The notes below the pieces were generated by a model. That model did not search any database and was not told the DNA's origin. It saw only the letters and a list, made by a program, of their open reading frames with translations. Shown piece after piece: positions 19,845 through 28,214 of a stretch of DNA of 43,168 nucleotides (positions are counted from its first letter, which is position 1; each line of letters starts with the position of its first letter). The position numbers and the translations under genes are program-made. This DNA is from an uncultured Prevotellaceae bacterium (GTDB lineage Bacteria > Bacteroidota > Bacteroidia > Bacteroidales > Bacteroidaceae): NCBI GenBank assembly GCA_946407895.1, contig CAMJQA010000025.1, forward strand, positions 1 through 43,168. Reading direction: 5' to 3'.

Positions 19845-20411
19845 TTACTTTGCGGGGGTGCGCTTTGCCCACAGAATCTCCTCCCTGCCTTCCAGATGAT
19901 TTATCCGGCAGGCCAGTACGTAGAGATAGTCGCTCAGGCGGTTAACGTAGGCAGTTACAAGGGAATCAACGGGAGCCTCCTGGCAGAGGGCATAGATGCG
20001 GCGCTCGGCGCGTCGGCATACGGTGCGGCAGACGTGAGCTACAGCGGCGCCCCGGCTGCCTCCGGGCAGGGTGAAGCCCCTCCATCCGGGCAGCCCGTCG
20101 GCAGCCTGGTCTATGGCGTGTTCAAGGTCTTCAACATCCTCTGGCGTTATGACTTTGATGGGAGTGCGCTTGCTGTCGGGTTCAGTAGCCAGCATACTTC
20201 CGATAGAGAAGAGGTCGCATTGGCATTGTATCAGCCTCTGACGGTCAGTTGCGTCTGTCACATAGGTAAGCAGCAGCCCCAACTGGCTGTTCAGCTCGTC
20301 GATAGTGCCGTAGGCTTCAAGCCTGGTACAGTTCTTTGGCACTCGGGTTCCGCCCACCAGGCTTGTGAGGCCCTGGTCACCGGTGCGGGTATAGACGTTA
20401 CTTTTTTTCAT
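19845..20411 (-). CDS. PduO-type cob(I)alamin adenosyltransferase
   Basis: It transfers the adenosyl group of ATP to cob(I)alamin to make coenzyme B12. The 188-residue product has the PduO/MMAB hallmarks [15 protein letters not shown] (7-21) near the N terminus, then [16 protein letters not shown] and the C-terminal [13 protein letters not shown] helix. Bacteroidales mostly salvage corrinoids, so this likely serves methylmalonyl-CoA mutase or similar enzymes encoded elsewhere. It lies 21 bp downstream of the methyltransferase-like gene and is probably cotranscribed with it. Confidence 0.93.
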   Translation of the reverse strand: MKKSNVYTRTGDQGLTSLVGGTRVPKNCTRLEAYGTIDELNSQLGLLLTYVTDATDRQRLIQCQCDLFSIGSMLATEPDSKRTPIKVITPEDVEDLEHAIDQAADGLPGWRGFTLPGGSRGAAVAHVCRTVCRRAERRIYALCQEAPVDSLVTAYVNRLSDYLYVLACRINHLEGREEILWAKRTPAK

Positions 20412-20432
20412 TGTTACAGGTTTAAGGGAAGT

Positions 20433-20960
20433 TCAGAAATTTACGATATAATATTGTTCGTTATACTTTGGGTTGAAGAAGGCAATTCCCAGGTCGTAGA
20501 GGTCAAACTTAACCACGGCCTTCAGGTCTTGGAACCACTGCCGATGACGGTGCAGGTCGTCTATTACAAGCACGGAGTCTTTGTCGAGTACACTCAATAC
20601 ATTCTCGTCAGGGCGCTTCAGGTAGCAGAGCGTCCGCTTTTTGCCCGTTGCTTGCTGGCATAGGCAGGCATTGCGGCAACCCTCCTGGAGGTATAATCCC
20701 TCCAGGGCCGAGCCTTGTGGCAGGAAGAGGCGGGTAGGCTGGGCGTAGTTGGACAGTCGGAAAAGCAGCCGGAGCCCTCTGCGCTGGCGCAGGCGCTGGC
20801 TTCGTGCCAAATGACTGTCCAGTTCGCGATAGGCATAGTAGGGAGATTTCTCATAGACCACATCTTGCAGAAAACGGAATGCGAAGGGAGAATGCACACC
20901 ATAGCCCCGCCTGTGGCGGAAGCGCCTCAACCAGACCCATATATTACCGATTTTCCTCAT
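20433..20960 (-). CDS. Degenerate SAM-methyltransferase-like protein
   Basis: This 175-residue protein has the N-terminal signature RRGYGVHSPFAFRFL (about 17-31) of a Bacteroidetes methyltransferase-like family. The C terminus (DSVLVIDDLHRHRQWF, FFNPKYNEQYYIVNF) resembles its last strands. The glycine-rich SAM loop is not recognisable (the position reads FLPQGSALEG), and the middle seems shortened against the roughly 220-260 residues I recall. The activity may therefore be lost. The ATG at 20960 is chosen because the promoter -7 element ends 9 bases before it; longer frames start upstream of that promoter. Confidence 0.7.
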   Translation of the reverse strand: MRKIGNIWVWLRRFRHRRGYGVHSPFAFRFLQDVVYEKSPYYAYRELDSHLARSQRLRQRRGLRLLFRLSNYAQPTRLFLPQGSALEGLYLQEGCRNACLCQQATGKKRTLCYLKRPDENVLSVLDKDSVLVIDDLHRHRQWFQDLKAVVKFDLYDLGIAFFNPKYNEQYYIVNF

Positions 20961-20968
20961 TTCAGGCA

Positions 20969-20999
20969 CAAAGATAGCAAAAAAGACGGGGCATGCAAA
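20969..20999 (-). promoter_or_regulatory. Promoter giving near-leaderless mRNA
   Basis: On the minus strand TTTG (20996-20999) lies 19 bp before TATCTTTG (20969-20976), a perfect match to consensus. The ATG at 20960 begins 8 bases after the -7 element, so the 5' UTR should be nearly absent. Confidence 0.78.
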
Positions 21000-21016
21000 A
21001 TAAAATCCCGACTTAT

Positions 21017-21048
21017 TTTGGCTGTCTCTGGAAAAGTGTGTAACTTTA
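21017..21048 (+). promoter_or_regulatory. Promoter of GH92 gene
   Basis: TTTG (21017-21020) lies 20 bp before TAACTTTA (21041-21048), one mismatch to TAnnTTTG. The -7 element and the following ATCCCCC leader closely match the region before 23619. It is divergent from the promoter at 20969-20999. Confidence 0.7.
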
Positions 21049-21083
21049 TCCCCCGAATAAATATGCATAACCAAGAATTCTCT

Positions 21084-23417
21084 ATGAAAAGAGCGAGCAC
21101 TTTAGGAAATCTTTTACTGGCAGCCGGCATCTTGTTGCTGGTGGCTTGCGGCAGGGAACAGAAGAGCCCGGCCGAATATGTGAACCCCTTCATCGGCGCC
21201 AGTACGAATACGGAAAAGGCCGGGGCCTCGCACGGGCTGGGCAAGACATTCCCCGGGGCCGCTACGCCCTTCGGCATGGTGCAGGTGAGCCCCAATACGA
21301 TAACGGGCGGAGACAACGGACCGGGCTACAGCTACGAGCACCAGACCATAGAGGGCTTTGCCATGACCCAGATGAGCGGCATAGGATGGTACGGCGACCT
21401 GGGCAATTTCCTGGTGATGCCCACTGCCGGCGGGGAACTGCAGACCATTGCCGGACGGGAAGACGGCACGCTGAAGGGATGGCGCTCGGCATACGACAAG
21501 GAAACGGAGACGGCTCAGGCAGGATACTACAGCGCGCGCCTGACTGATTATGGCATACTGGCCGAATGCACGGCCACTCCCCGCTGCGGACTGCTGCGCT
21601 TCACCTATCCCGAGAATGAACGGTCGCGCATACAGATAGACCTGGCACGCCGAGTGGGCGGCACAGCCTCGGAGGAGTACGTAGAAGTGGTCGATGAGCA
21701 TACTATTCGCGGATGGATGCGCTGCCTGCCGGAAGGCGGCGGATGGGGCAACGGAGCTGGACAGGGCCGATATACGGTGAATTTCTACGCCACCTTCAGC
21801 CGCCCGCTGGAGAACTACGGCTTCTGGACAGCCGACATCCCCGACGGCACAGACCGCCACAGAAGTAGCGTAACCAGCACCGAATATCAGCAAAGAGTGG
21901 CTCAGGCCAAGATAGTGGCCGGTGGCAAGCAGATGCAGGGACGGCACATCGGCTTCTATACCGAGTTCCCTACCAGCGAGGGAGAGAGCGTAGAGATGAA
22001 GGTGGGTATTTCCTTCGTAGATATGGAGGGAGCCCAGAAGAATTATATGGCCGAGGCGGCCAAGCTGACCTTCGATAAGGCTCGTAAGCAGACCCGAAAA
22101 CTCTGGAACCAGGAACTGAACCGCGTGAAGGTTGCGGGCGGTACGGAGGACGAGAAGACCATCTTCTACACCGCGCTCTACCATACGATGATAGACCCCC
22201 GGCTCTATGCCGATGTGGATGGACGCTACATAGGCGGGGACTATGAGGTGCACCAGACGGGGAAACTCTTCGACAAGCGCACCATCTTCAGCGGGTGGGA
22301 TGTCTTCCGCAGCCAGTTCCCCCTGCAGACACTCATCAATCCACGCATGGTCAGCGACATGATAAACTCCCTGGTTACCCTGGCCGAAGAGAGCGGGCGC
22401 GGCTACTACGAACGCTGGGAGTTCCTGAACGCCTATAGCGGGTGTATGCTGGGCAACCCGGCATTGCCCGTTATCGTAGATGCGTATCTGAAGGGCATAC
22501 GCACCTTCGATGCCGGGAAAGCCTACGACATAGCCGTTCAGACATCCGAGAAGATAGGCAATGGCCCGCTGGGCTACCAGCCGGGAGGCTCCTGCATCTC
22601 CACTACGCTGGAGGTGGCCTATGGCGACTGGTGTGCCGGACGCCTGGGGCAGGCCCTGGGACGCGCAGATGCCCAGCAACTCATAGAAAAGGGCCAGGCA
22701 TGGCGCAATATCTTCGATACCGAGAAGAAATGGTTCCGTCCCCGTAACGCCGACGGAGAGTGGGAACCGTGGCCCGAGGACGCACGGACCAAGGAATGGT
22801 ACGGTTGCTGCGAGAGCAATCCCTACCAGCAGGGATGGTTCGTGCCGCACGATGTGGCCGGGATGGTGGAGATGATGGGTGGCAGGGACAGTGTGCTGGC
22901 CGACCTGAACAACTTCTTCGACCATACGCCAGAGGATTTCCTCTGGAATCAGTACTACAATCATGCCAACGAGCCAGTTCATGCGGTGCCATACCTGTTC
23001 AACAGGTTGGGTCAACCATGGAAGACGCAGGAATGGACACGCCGTATATGCCAGAAAGCATACTCTAACAGGGTAGAGGGCCTTGTCGGTAATGAGGATG
23101 TGGGCCAGATGTCGGCTTGGTATGTGCTATCTGCTGCGGGGCTGCATCCCTATTGTCCCGGAGATACACGGGTGGAGATTACCAGCCCGCTGTTTGACTG
23201 CGTGGTATTCCGGCTGGATCCTGACTATTTTGCGGGCGACATGTTTATCATACAGGCTCACGATAACAGCCCGGAGAACCGTTACATACAGAGGGCAAAG
23301 CTCAATGGTAAGCCCTACAACCGTTGCTGGCTGGACTTTGCTGACATAGCGGCAGGAGGCCGGCTTGAGCTATATATGGGCAACACACCCAATGAACAGT
23401 TTGGGGTGGAGGAGTAG
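21084..23417 (+). CDS. GH92 alpha-1,2-mannosidase family lipoprotein
   Basis: A calcium-dependent exo-alpha-mannosidase family common in Bacteroidetes that digest host or fungal N-glycans. The 777-residue form has a lipobox LLVAC (Cys22). The N-terminal beta-sandwich begins YVNPFIGAS, with GKTFPGAATPFGMVQ. The (alpha/alpha)6 catalytic domain has TTLEVAYGDW (Glu510, the likely general acid by family comparison) and GNEDVGQMSAWYVLSA (about 669-684, containing base residues). Linkage specificity cannot be read. An in-frame ATG at 21063 would add MHNQEFS; 21084 gives a compact signal peptide. No SusC/D pair is adjacent, and the next gene has its own promoter. Confidence 0.93.
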   Translation: MKRASTLGNLLLAAGILLLVACGREQKSPAEYVNPFIGASTNTEKAGASHGLGKTFPGAATPFGMVQVSPNTITGGDNGPGYSYEHQTIEGFAMTQMSGIGWYGDLGNFLVMPTAGGELQTIAGREDGTLKGWRSAYDKETETAQAGYYSARLTDYGILAECTATPRCGLLRFTYPENERSRIQIDLARRVGGTASEEYVEVVDEHTIRGWMRCLPEGGGWGNGAGQGRYTVNFYATFSRPLENYGFWTADIPDGTDRHRSSVTSTEYQQRVAQAKIVAGGKQMQGRHIGFYTEFPTSEGESVEMKVGISFVDMEGAQKNYMAEAAKLTFDKARKQTRKLWNQELNRVKVAGGTEDEKTIFYTALYHTMIDPRLYADVDGRYIGGDYEVHQTGKLFDKRTIFSGWDVFRSQFPLQTLINPRMVSDMINSLVTLAEESGRGYYERWEFLNAYSGCMLGNPALPVIVDAYLKGIRTFDAGKAYDIAVQTSEKIGNGPLGYQPGGSCISTTLEVAYGDWCAGRLGQALGRADAQQLIEKGQAWRNIFDTEKKWFRPRNADGEWEPWPEDARTKEWYGCCESNPYQQGWFVPHDVAGMVEMMGGRDSVLADLNNFFDHTPEDFLWNQYYNHANEPVHAVPYLFNRLGQPWKTQEWTRRICQKAYSNRVEGLVGNEDVGQMSAWYVLSAAGLHPYCPGDTRVEITSPLFDCVVFRLDPDYFAGDMFIIQAHDNSPENRYIQRAKLNGKPYNRCWLDFADIAAGGRLELYMGNTPNEQFGVEE

Positions 23418-23563
23418 GTGTCAGTCAAGATATCCCTCTCCCCCTCTGACGACGATTCTCCAGTTGCCATTGATGATAGCTCATATACGATAATCAATGC
23501 GTATTATCACCCTGACAAGGGTGCAAAGATGAACCATATAGTGAAAATATATCCCATATTATC

Positions 23564-23594
23564 TGTGGGGAATGAAAAAAATAATGTAACTTTG
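23564..23594 (+). promoter_or_regulatory. Promoter of the DUF6057-like gene
   Basis: A perfect -7 element TAACTTTG (23587-23594) is preceded after 19 bp by TGTG (23564-23567), a weak -33. The segment TGTAACTTTGTCCCCC also occurs, with one change, before the GH92 gene. The 201-bp gap from 23418 holds no other recognisable feature. Confidence 0.62.
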
Positions 23595-23618
23595 TCCCCC
23601 AAATAACAATGTCACATA

Positions 23619-25238
23619 ATGAGTAAACAAAAGAATAACCCCAAGAAGGCCCCGACACCGAACGTACGCGAGGCCCGTCCTGAAGGCAAGGAGGGCGTTG
23701 TGCAGCGCCGCGCATTGCTGCTGCCCGTCATCCCCCTGTTCTTCCTGGCCGTATGGCTGTGGTCGGCTGTATATTTCGGACATGTGTTCCGTATCTGCCG
23801 TGAATATAGTTTCTGGGTGAAGAACCCCAGCGAAATGCAGTTCGTGCTCAGTCGCAGTTTCGGTTCCCTGTGGTATGTGGGGCGCATGCTCCTCCAACTG
23901 TTCCGCTACCCCTGGCTGGGCGGGTTGCTCATGGCCTTCCTGTTGTCGATGGGCAGCTGGCTGATGGGCTATGCCATGAGGCTGCGTCCCCGGTGGAGGT
24001 GGATACAGTATGCTCCGGCCCTGGCCTATATGGCTGTGCTGACGTATCACGGGCTCGACATCTTCTTCGAGGCCGAAACGGGCCGCATCCTGGGCATCCC
24101 GTTCCTGACTGTGCTGGTGCTCTCTATATGGGCCGTCATCATACGCAGCTTCAGCCGCAAGCCTGCGCCGGCGATAGTGGGCATCCCGCGCGACGAGTCG
24201 CCCTGGCAGAACCGGGTACAGATACTAGTCCTTGCCGTCGGCATGATGTGTGTGGTGGGGTACAATGAATGGCGCAGGGCCGAGGTGCGTGTGGTTTGCC
24301 GGCTCATGGATGCCCAGTACGAGCAGGACTGGGAGACGATACAACGTGTGGCCCGCGACAATGCCGACATGAGCAACCGCCCTATGGCTGCATACTATGC
24401 CATGGCGCTGGTGCATACCGACCAGGTCGCAACCCGCGTGTATGACATACGACTGGACTATGACACCCTGCACATTCACGGCATGGACTGGCATAGCAAT
24501 AATGCCAGTGCCATGTACATACCCGAAGGCAGCTATCATGCCGGACTGCTCCAGACGAGTTATCACCAGTGCATGGAGCAGATGGTGATGACGGGGCCTA
24601 CTGTGCGCCTGCTGCAATTGATGACCAAGTGTGCCCTCATGCGAAGCGAGTGGGAACTGGCACGTAAGTACCTTCGGGTGCTCAGGGATGTACCCTTTGA
24701 GGGCAGCTTCTGCCAGCGCTACGGTGCAATGCTCAACAAGCCCGACCTGGTGAATGCTGATGCCGAGATGGCAAAGATAAGGCTGACCGAGCCCATACAC
24801 GACTCGTTTGAGAATCAGTATCAGCAGCCCACATTCATGGGCTACAACCTGGCCCTTGTTGAAGGCAGGAGCATGAATGCCCTCTACAACAGCCTGGCTG
24901 TGTGCCTGTACACAAAGGTCATGCCCGACTTTATGGCACGGCTTAACCCCATTCGCGGCACCACGCCGCCCGATAACTTTGCCGACGGCATACTGCTGTG
25001 CCGCAATAAGCAGGAGGGTATAGAGAAGGGATTCACAGGATTGAATCTGCGCGAACCAAGGCTGCAGGCTTATATGAAAACCATACAGCCCTACCTGAAG
25101 GACCGGCCGCGGTATGCACGTGAGTTGTTCCCGAGGTTCAAGGGGTACTACCCATACTACTACTTCTTTGGCAACCTGAAGGCTACCCGCAAGAGCCAGA
25201 CGGGCAGCAACCGCTCCAGCAGCTCGGGAGTGAACTGA
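23619..25238 (+). CDS. Multi-pass membrane protein, probable DUF6057
   Basis: A 539-residue protein of unknown function. A Lys-rich cytoplasmic N terminus (1-31) is followed by about five transmembrane helices (32-54, 99-119, 131-150, 158-176, 200-216). A soluble region of about 320 residues (218-539), helical and TPR-like in places (WELARKYLRVL), follows and ends Ser-rich. From memory the family is DUF6057, confined to Bacteroidetes and often next to a TolB-like propeller gene, as here. The propeller gene begins 40 bp downstream, so the two likely form one unit. A five-codon frame (23609-23626) overlaps its start. Confidence 0.75.
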   Translation: MSKQKNNPKKAPTPNVREARPEGKEGVVQRRALLLPVIPLFFLAVWLWSAVYFGHVFRICREYSFWVKNPSEMQFVLSRSFGSLWYVGRMLLQLFRYPWLGGLLMAFLLSMGSWLMGYAMRLRPRWRWIQYAPALAYMAVLTYHGLDIFFEAETGRILGIPFLTVLVLSIWAVIIRSFSRKPAPAIVGIPRDESPWQNRVQILVLAVGMMCVVGYNEWRRAEVRVVCRLMDAQYEQDWETIQRVARDNADMSNRPMAAYYAMALVHTDQVATRVYDIRLDYDTLHIHGMDWHSNNASAMYIPEGSYHAGLLQTSYHQCMEQMVMTGPTVRLLQLMTKCALMRSEWELARKYLRVLRDVPFEGSFCQRYGAMLNKPDLVNADAEMAKIRLTEPIHDSFENQYQQPTFMGYNLALVEGRSMNALYNSLAVCLYTKVMPDFMARLNPIRGTTPPDNFADGILLCRNKQEGIEKGFTGLNLREPRLQAYMKTIQPYLKDRPRYARELFPRFKGYYPYYYFFGNLKATRKSQTGSNRSSSSGVN

Positions 25239-25278
25239 TGCTGGGGGAGCCATTCACTATATTCTGTAACATTTAAAT

Positions 25279-26937
25279 ATGCATACGTATATTATGAAGA
25301 AGCATATCATCGTGCGCAGCATCATCGCGCTGGGCATTCTGTTGGGCATCATCCGGCTTGCACTTATCTTTGCGGGCAAGCCCGATGCCGCCATTCCCGC
25401 CAAATACGAGACTGTGGACAACCTGGCTGCCCTGTATCCCGACTACACGGACGTTACCATTCCGCCTAACATAGCCCCGCTGAACTTTCAGGTGTGCGAC
25501 TCAGACGCCACCGCCTTCGTTTGCCGTATGGAGGGGCAGGGGCAAGAACTGACCGTAGGCGCCCGCGCCGACGGCATCATCCGCGTGGACACCATCGCGT
25601 GGCGTGCCCTGCTGCAGCAGAGCAAGGGGCACGACATCACCGTCAGCATCTATGCCAAGAAACCAGCGGGGTGGGTCATGTTCAAGCCTTACCACCTTTA
25701 TGTGGCGCAGGAGGATATCGACCCCTACTTGAGCTACCGACTCATCGAGCCCGGATATGAGCTCTATCGTCAGCTCGGGCTCTACCAGCGCAACCTTACG
25801 AACTTCACCGAGAAGCCCATTTACGAGAACAACCGCGAGTATGAGGACGGCCACAACCACTGCATCAACTGTCACAACTACCGCAACTACAGCACCGAGG
25901 ACATGGTGTTCCACGTGCGTTCTAACCACGGAGGCACAATTGTCATACACAACGACCGGGCCACGAAGGTGCAGATTAAGGACAGCACCATTATTACTGC
26001 CGGCGTCTATCCTGCATGGCATCCCAAGCAGCGGCTAGTGGCATTCAGCACGAACAAGACGGGGCAGACCTTCCACATCTATCACCCCGAGAAGATTGAG
26101 GTCATGGATGAGGCAAGCGACCTGCTCCTGTACGACCCCGACAAGAACCAGGTGAGTCACATACTGCGCTCGAAGGCTCTGCTGGAGACCTTCCCCAACT
26201 GGAGCCCCGACGGCAACTGGCTCTACTTCACCCAGGCCGACATTCGGCGCAACGTGGACCTGAGCGAGCCGGACAGCACCCTGGGCATGCGCCTGGTATT
26301 CGACTATGACAACGTGCGCTATGACCTATGGCGCATCCCCTTCAACCAGCAGGACCGCTCCTTCGGGCAGCCCGAAAAGGTGGTAGATGCCGTTAAGGAC
26401 GGCAAGAGTATCACCCTGCCTCGCGTCAGTCCCGACGGACGGTATGTGCTATATACCCTGGGCGACTACGGACAGTTTCATATCTGGCACAAGAGCAGCG
26501 ACTTGTGGGTGAAGGACCTGGAGCGTGACTCATGCTACGCCCTCCAGCAGGCCAACAGCACGGACGTGGACAGCTACCATATCTGGAGCAGCAACGGGCG
26601 ATGGATAGTCTTCAGCTCCCGGCGCATGGACGGCAACTATTCCCGCCCCTTCATCGCCTACTTCGACGAACACGGACAGGCCCGCAAGGCCTTCTGCCTG
26701 CCGCAGGAGGACCCCGAGCAGAACCTGCTCCTGCTGAAGTCATATAACGTGCCTGAGCTGACACGCGATGCCGTAAGGGTGAGCCCCAGGGAACTCCGCC
26801 GGTGTATTTACGACACGGAGGGCGAGCGGGCTGAGTACCTGCCCGGCCATGAGGTGAGGAACCCCGCCATGGCCGACGCCGTCAGCGGCGCCACGCCCGA
26901 TGCAACCAGCGGAGCCAGCCCACAGCGGCCCCGATAG
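25279..26937 (+). CDS. Membrane-anchored TolB-like propeller with CxxCH motif
   Basis: The 552-residue product has an uncleaved-type N-terminal membrane segment (about 10-32) and a periplasmic region. PD40/TolB-like blades start near residue 235 (AWHPKQRLVAFSTN, FPNWSPDGNWLYFTQ, LPRVSPDGRYVLYTL, IWSSNGRWIVFSS). Between them lies GHNHCINCHN, with a CxxCH at 195-199 that could bind c-type heme or, with flanking His192 and His194, a metal. The Ala/Ser/Pro-rich tail is probably disordered. An ATG at 25294 is an alternative start. Function is unknown; it is probably partnered with the preceding membrane protein. Confidence 0.78.
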   Translation: MHTYIMKKHIIVRSIIALGILLGIIRLALIFAGKPDAAIPAKYETVDNLAALYPDYTDVTIPPNIAPLNFQVCDSDATAFVCRMEGQGQELTVGARADGIIRVDTIAWRALLQQSKGHDITVSIYAKKPAGWVMFKPYHLYVAQEDIDPYLSYRLIEPGYELYRQLGLYQRNLTNFTEKPIYENNREYEDGHNHCINCHNYRNYSTEDMVFHVRSNHGGTIVIHNDRATKVQIKDSTIITAGVYPAWHPKQRLVAFSTNKTGQTFHIYHPEKIEVMDEASDLLLYDPDKNQVSHILRSKALLETFPNWSPDGNWLYFTQADIRRNVDLSEPDSTLGMRLVFDYDNVRYDLWRIPFNQQDRSFGQPEKVVDAVKDGKSITLPRVSPDGRYVLYTLGDYGQFHIWHKSSDLWVKDLERDSCYALQQANSTDVDSYHIWSSNGRWIVFSSRRMDGNYSRPFIAYFDEHGQARKAFCLPQEDPEQNLLLLKSYNVPELTRDAVRVSPRELRRCIYDTEGERAEYLPGHEVRNPAMADAVSGATPDATSGASPQRPR

Positions 26938-27011
26938 CGCTTCCCCCTTGGCCAGAAAAGAGCCTGACGGGAAATCCAAACGTATTAACTATTATTGTTT
27001 ATCAGTAAACT

Positions 27012-27803
27012 ATGAGAGTAATCATCGAACCCGATTACGAGCAGCTCAGCCAATGGGCTGCCCGGTACGTGGCCGCTCGCATCAACGAGGCCAGGCCTAC
27101 AGTAGAGAAACCCTTCAAACTGGGATGCCCTACCGGCAGCAGCCCCCTGGGCATGTACCGCCACCTCATTCGTCTGTATGAAGAGGGGCGCGTCAGCTTC
27201 CAGAACGTTGTCACCTTCAACATGGACGAGTACGTAGGCCTGCCCGAGGAGCATCCCGAGAGCTACCACAGCTTCATGTGGAACAACTTCTTCAGCCACA
27301 TAGACATCAAGCGGGAGAACGTGCACATTCTCAACGGCAATGCGTCCGACCTGCAGGCCGAATGCCTGGCCTACGAGCAGGCTATCCGCGAGGCCGGCGG
27401 CATAGACCTCTTTATGGGCGGTATAGGCCCCGACGGGCACATCGCCTTCAACGAGCCCTTCAGCAGCCTTGCAAGCCGCACCAGGGTGAAGAGCCTGACC
27501 ACAGACACCATCATTGCCAACAGCCGTTTCTTCGAGGGCGACGTGAACAAGGTGCCGCGAACCGCCCTGACTGTAGGCGTGGGCACGGTTATGGACGCCC
27601 GCGAGGTACTCATTGTGTGCAACGGACACGGCAAGGCCCGCGCCCTGCAGCATGCCATCGAGGGTTGCGTCAGCCAGGAGTGGACTATCAGCGCCCTCCA
27701 GCTCCACCCCCATGCCATCATCGTGTGCGACGAGGCTGCTACTGACGAACTGAAACACGGTACGTACAAGTATTTCAAGGATATAGAGAAAGACAACCTC
27801 TAA
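27012..27803 (+). CDS. nagB: Glucosamine-6-phosphate deaminase
   Basis: It converts glucosamine-6-phosphate to fructose-6-phosphate and ammonia, the last step of amino-sugar catabolism. The 263-residue product aligns without gaps to the E. coli active site: D72 in NMDEYVGL, then D141, H143 and E148 in [18 protein letters not shown] and TVGVGT are also conserved. Full length. It starts 74 bp after the propeller gene, with no clear promoter or terminator between, so it may be cotranscribed. Two hairpins follow the stop. Confidence 0.96.
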   Translation: MRVIIEPDYEQLSQWAARYVAARINEARPTVEKPFKLGCPTGSSPLGMYRHLIRLYEEGRVSFQNVVTFNMDEYVGLPEEHPESYHSFMWNNFFSHIDIKRENVHILNGNASDLQAECLAYEQAIREAGGIDLFMGGIGPDGHIAFNEPFSSLASRTRVKSLTTDTIIANSRFFEGDVNKVPRTALTVGVGTVMDAREVLIVCNGHGKARALQHAIEGCVSQEWTISALQLHPHAIIVCDEAATDELKHGTYKYFKDIEKDNL

Positions 27804-27926
27804 GTCCCCCTCCAGCAGCCCTCGGGGCTGCCATATCGGATGTCCCCTGCATCCTCCTGCCTTTAGGTATGGAGGGAGCCGGGGACATTACGTATCCTCC
27901 CCATCTTATGGTTCGGATGCGTCAAG

Positions 27927-28054
27927 TCAAACGTTTGAATTGGCAAATTCAAGCGGTTAAGTAAGTCAATTCAAGCGGTTGACCTGGGCAATTCAAGCGG
28001 TTGACCTGGGCAATTCAAACGGTTGACCTGGGCAATTCAAACGGCAATATTGTG
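27927..28054. repeat. 22-bp tandem array, five copies
   Basis: AATTCAA(A/G)CGG recurs at 27946, 27968, 27990, 28012 and 28034, exactly 22 bp apart. The three central units carry TTGACCTGGGC as their second half. Just upstream (27927-27938) is a perfect 12-base palindrome TCAAACGTTTGA, of which the array unit is an imperfect version (TCAAnCGnTTGA). The sequence is unrelated to the arrays at 16350-16618, yet the period is the same. Confidence 0.9.
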
Positions 28055-28151
28055 AATATTTGCTTGCTGCGTGGCCTTTTGGCTGTGAGATAGATAAAAG
28101 CACAAAAAATCACTTTGTAGTAAACAAAGGGGCATGTCTCACCGCCTCCCC

Positions 28152-28179
28152 ATTTTGCGAGACCCGGGTCTGGCAAAAT
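28152..28179 (-). terminator. Palindromic terminator-like element
   Basis: ATTTTGCGAGACCC (28152-28165) pairs with GGGTCTGGCAAAAT (28166-28179) with one mismatch and almost no loop. It lies 35 bp past the minus-strand barrel gene stop and could serve both converging transcripts. The T tract is only the stem arm itself. Confidence 0.5.
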
Positions 28180-28214
28180 TTCAAAGGCCTTTCCGCCCCA
28201 GAAATACGGCTTCG

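Larger units (their letters stand above)
27804..28214. other. Convergent intergenic region after nagB
   Basis: This 411-bp 3'-3' gap contains a 7-bp GC hairpin GCAGCCC/GGGCTGC (27815-27831) and a longer inverted repeat ATGTCCCC/GGGGACAT (27840-27888, with inner CCTCC/GGAGG), neither with a T tract. The 22-bp tandem array (27946-28054), about 95 bp with nothing recognisable, and a palindromic terminator-like element (28152-28179) follow. No gene is visible. Confidence 0.72.

Noticed and set aside
23418..23606. Small open frame of 62 residues between GH92 and the DUF6057-like gene
   Set aside because: It abuts the GH92 stop, has a GTG-type start and no recognisable content, and runs through the promoter of the next gene.
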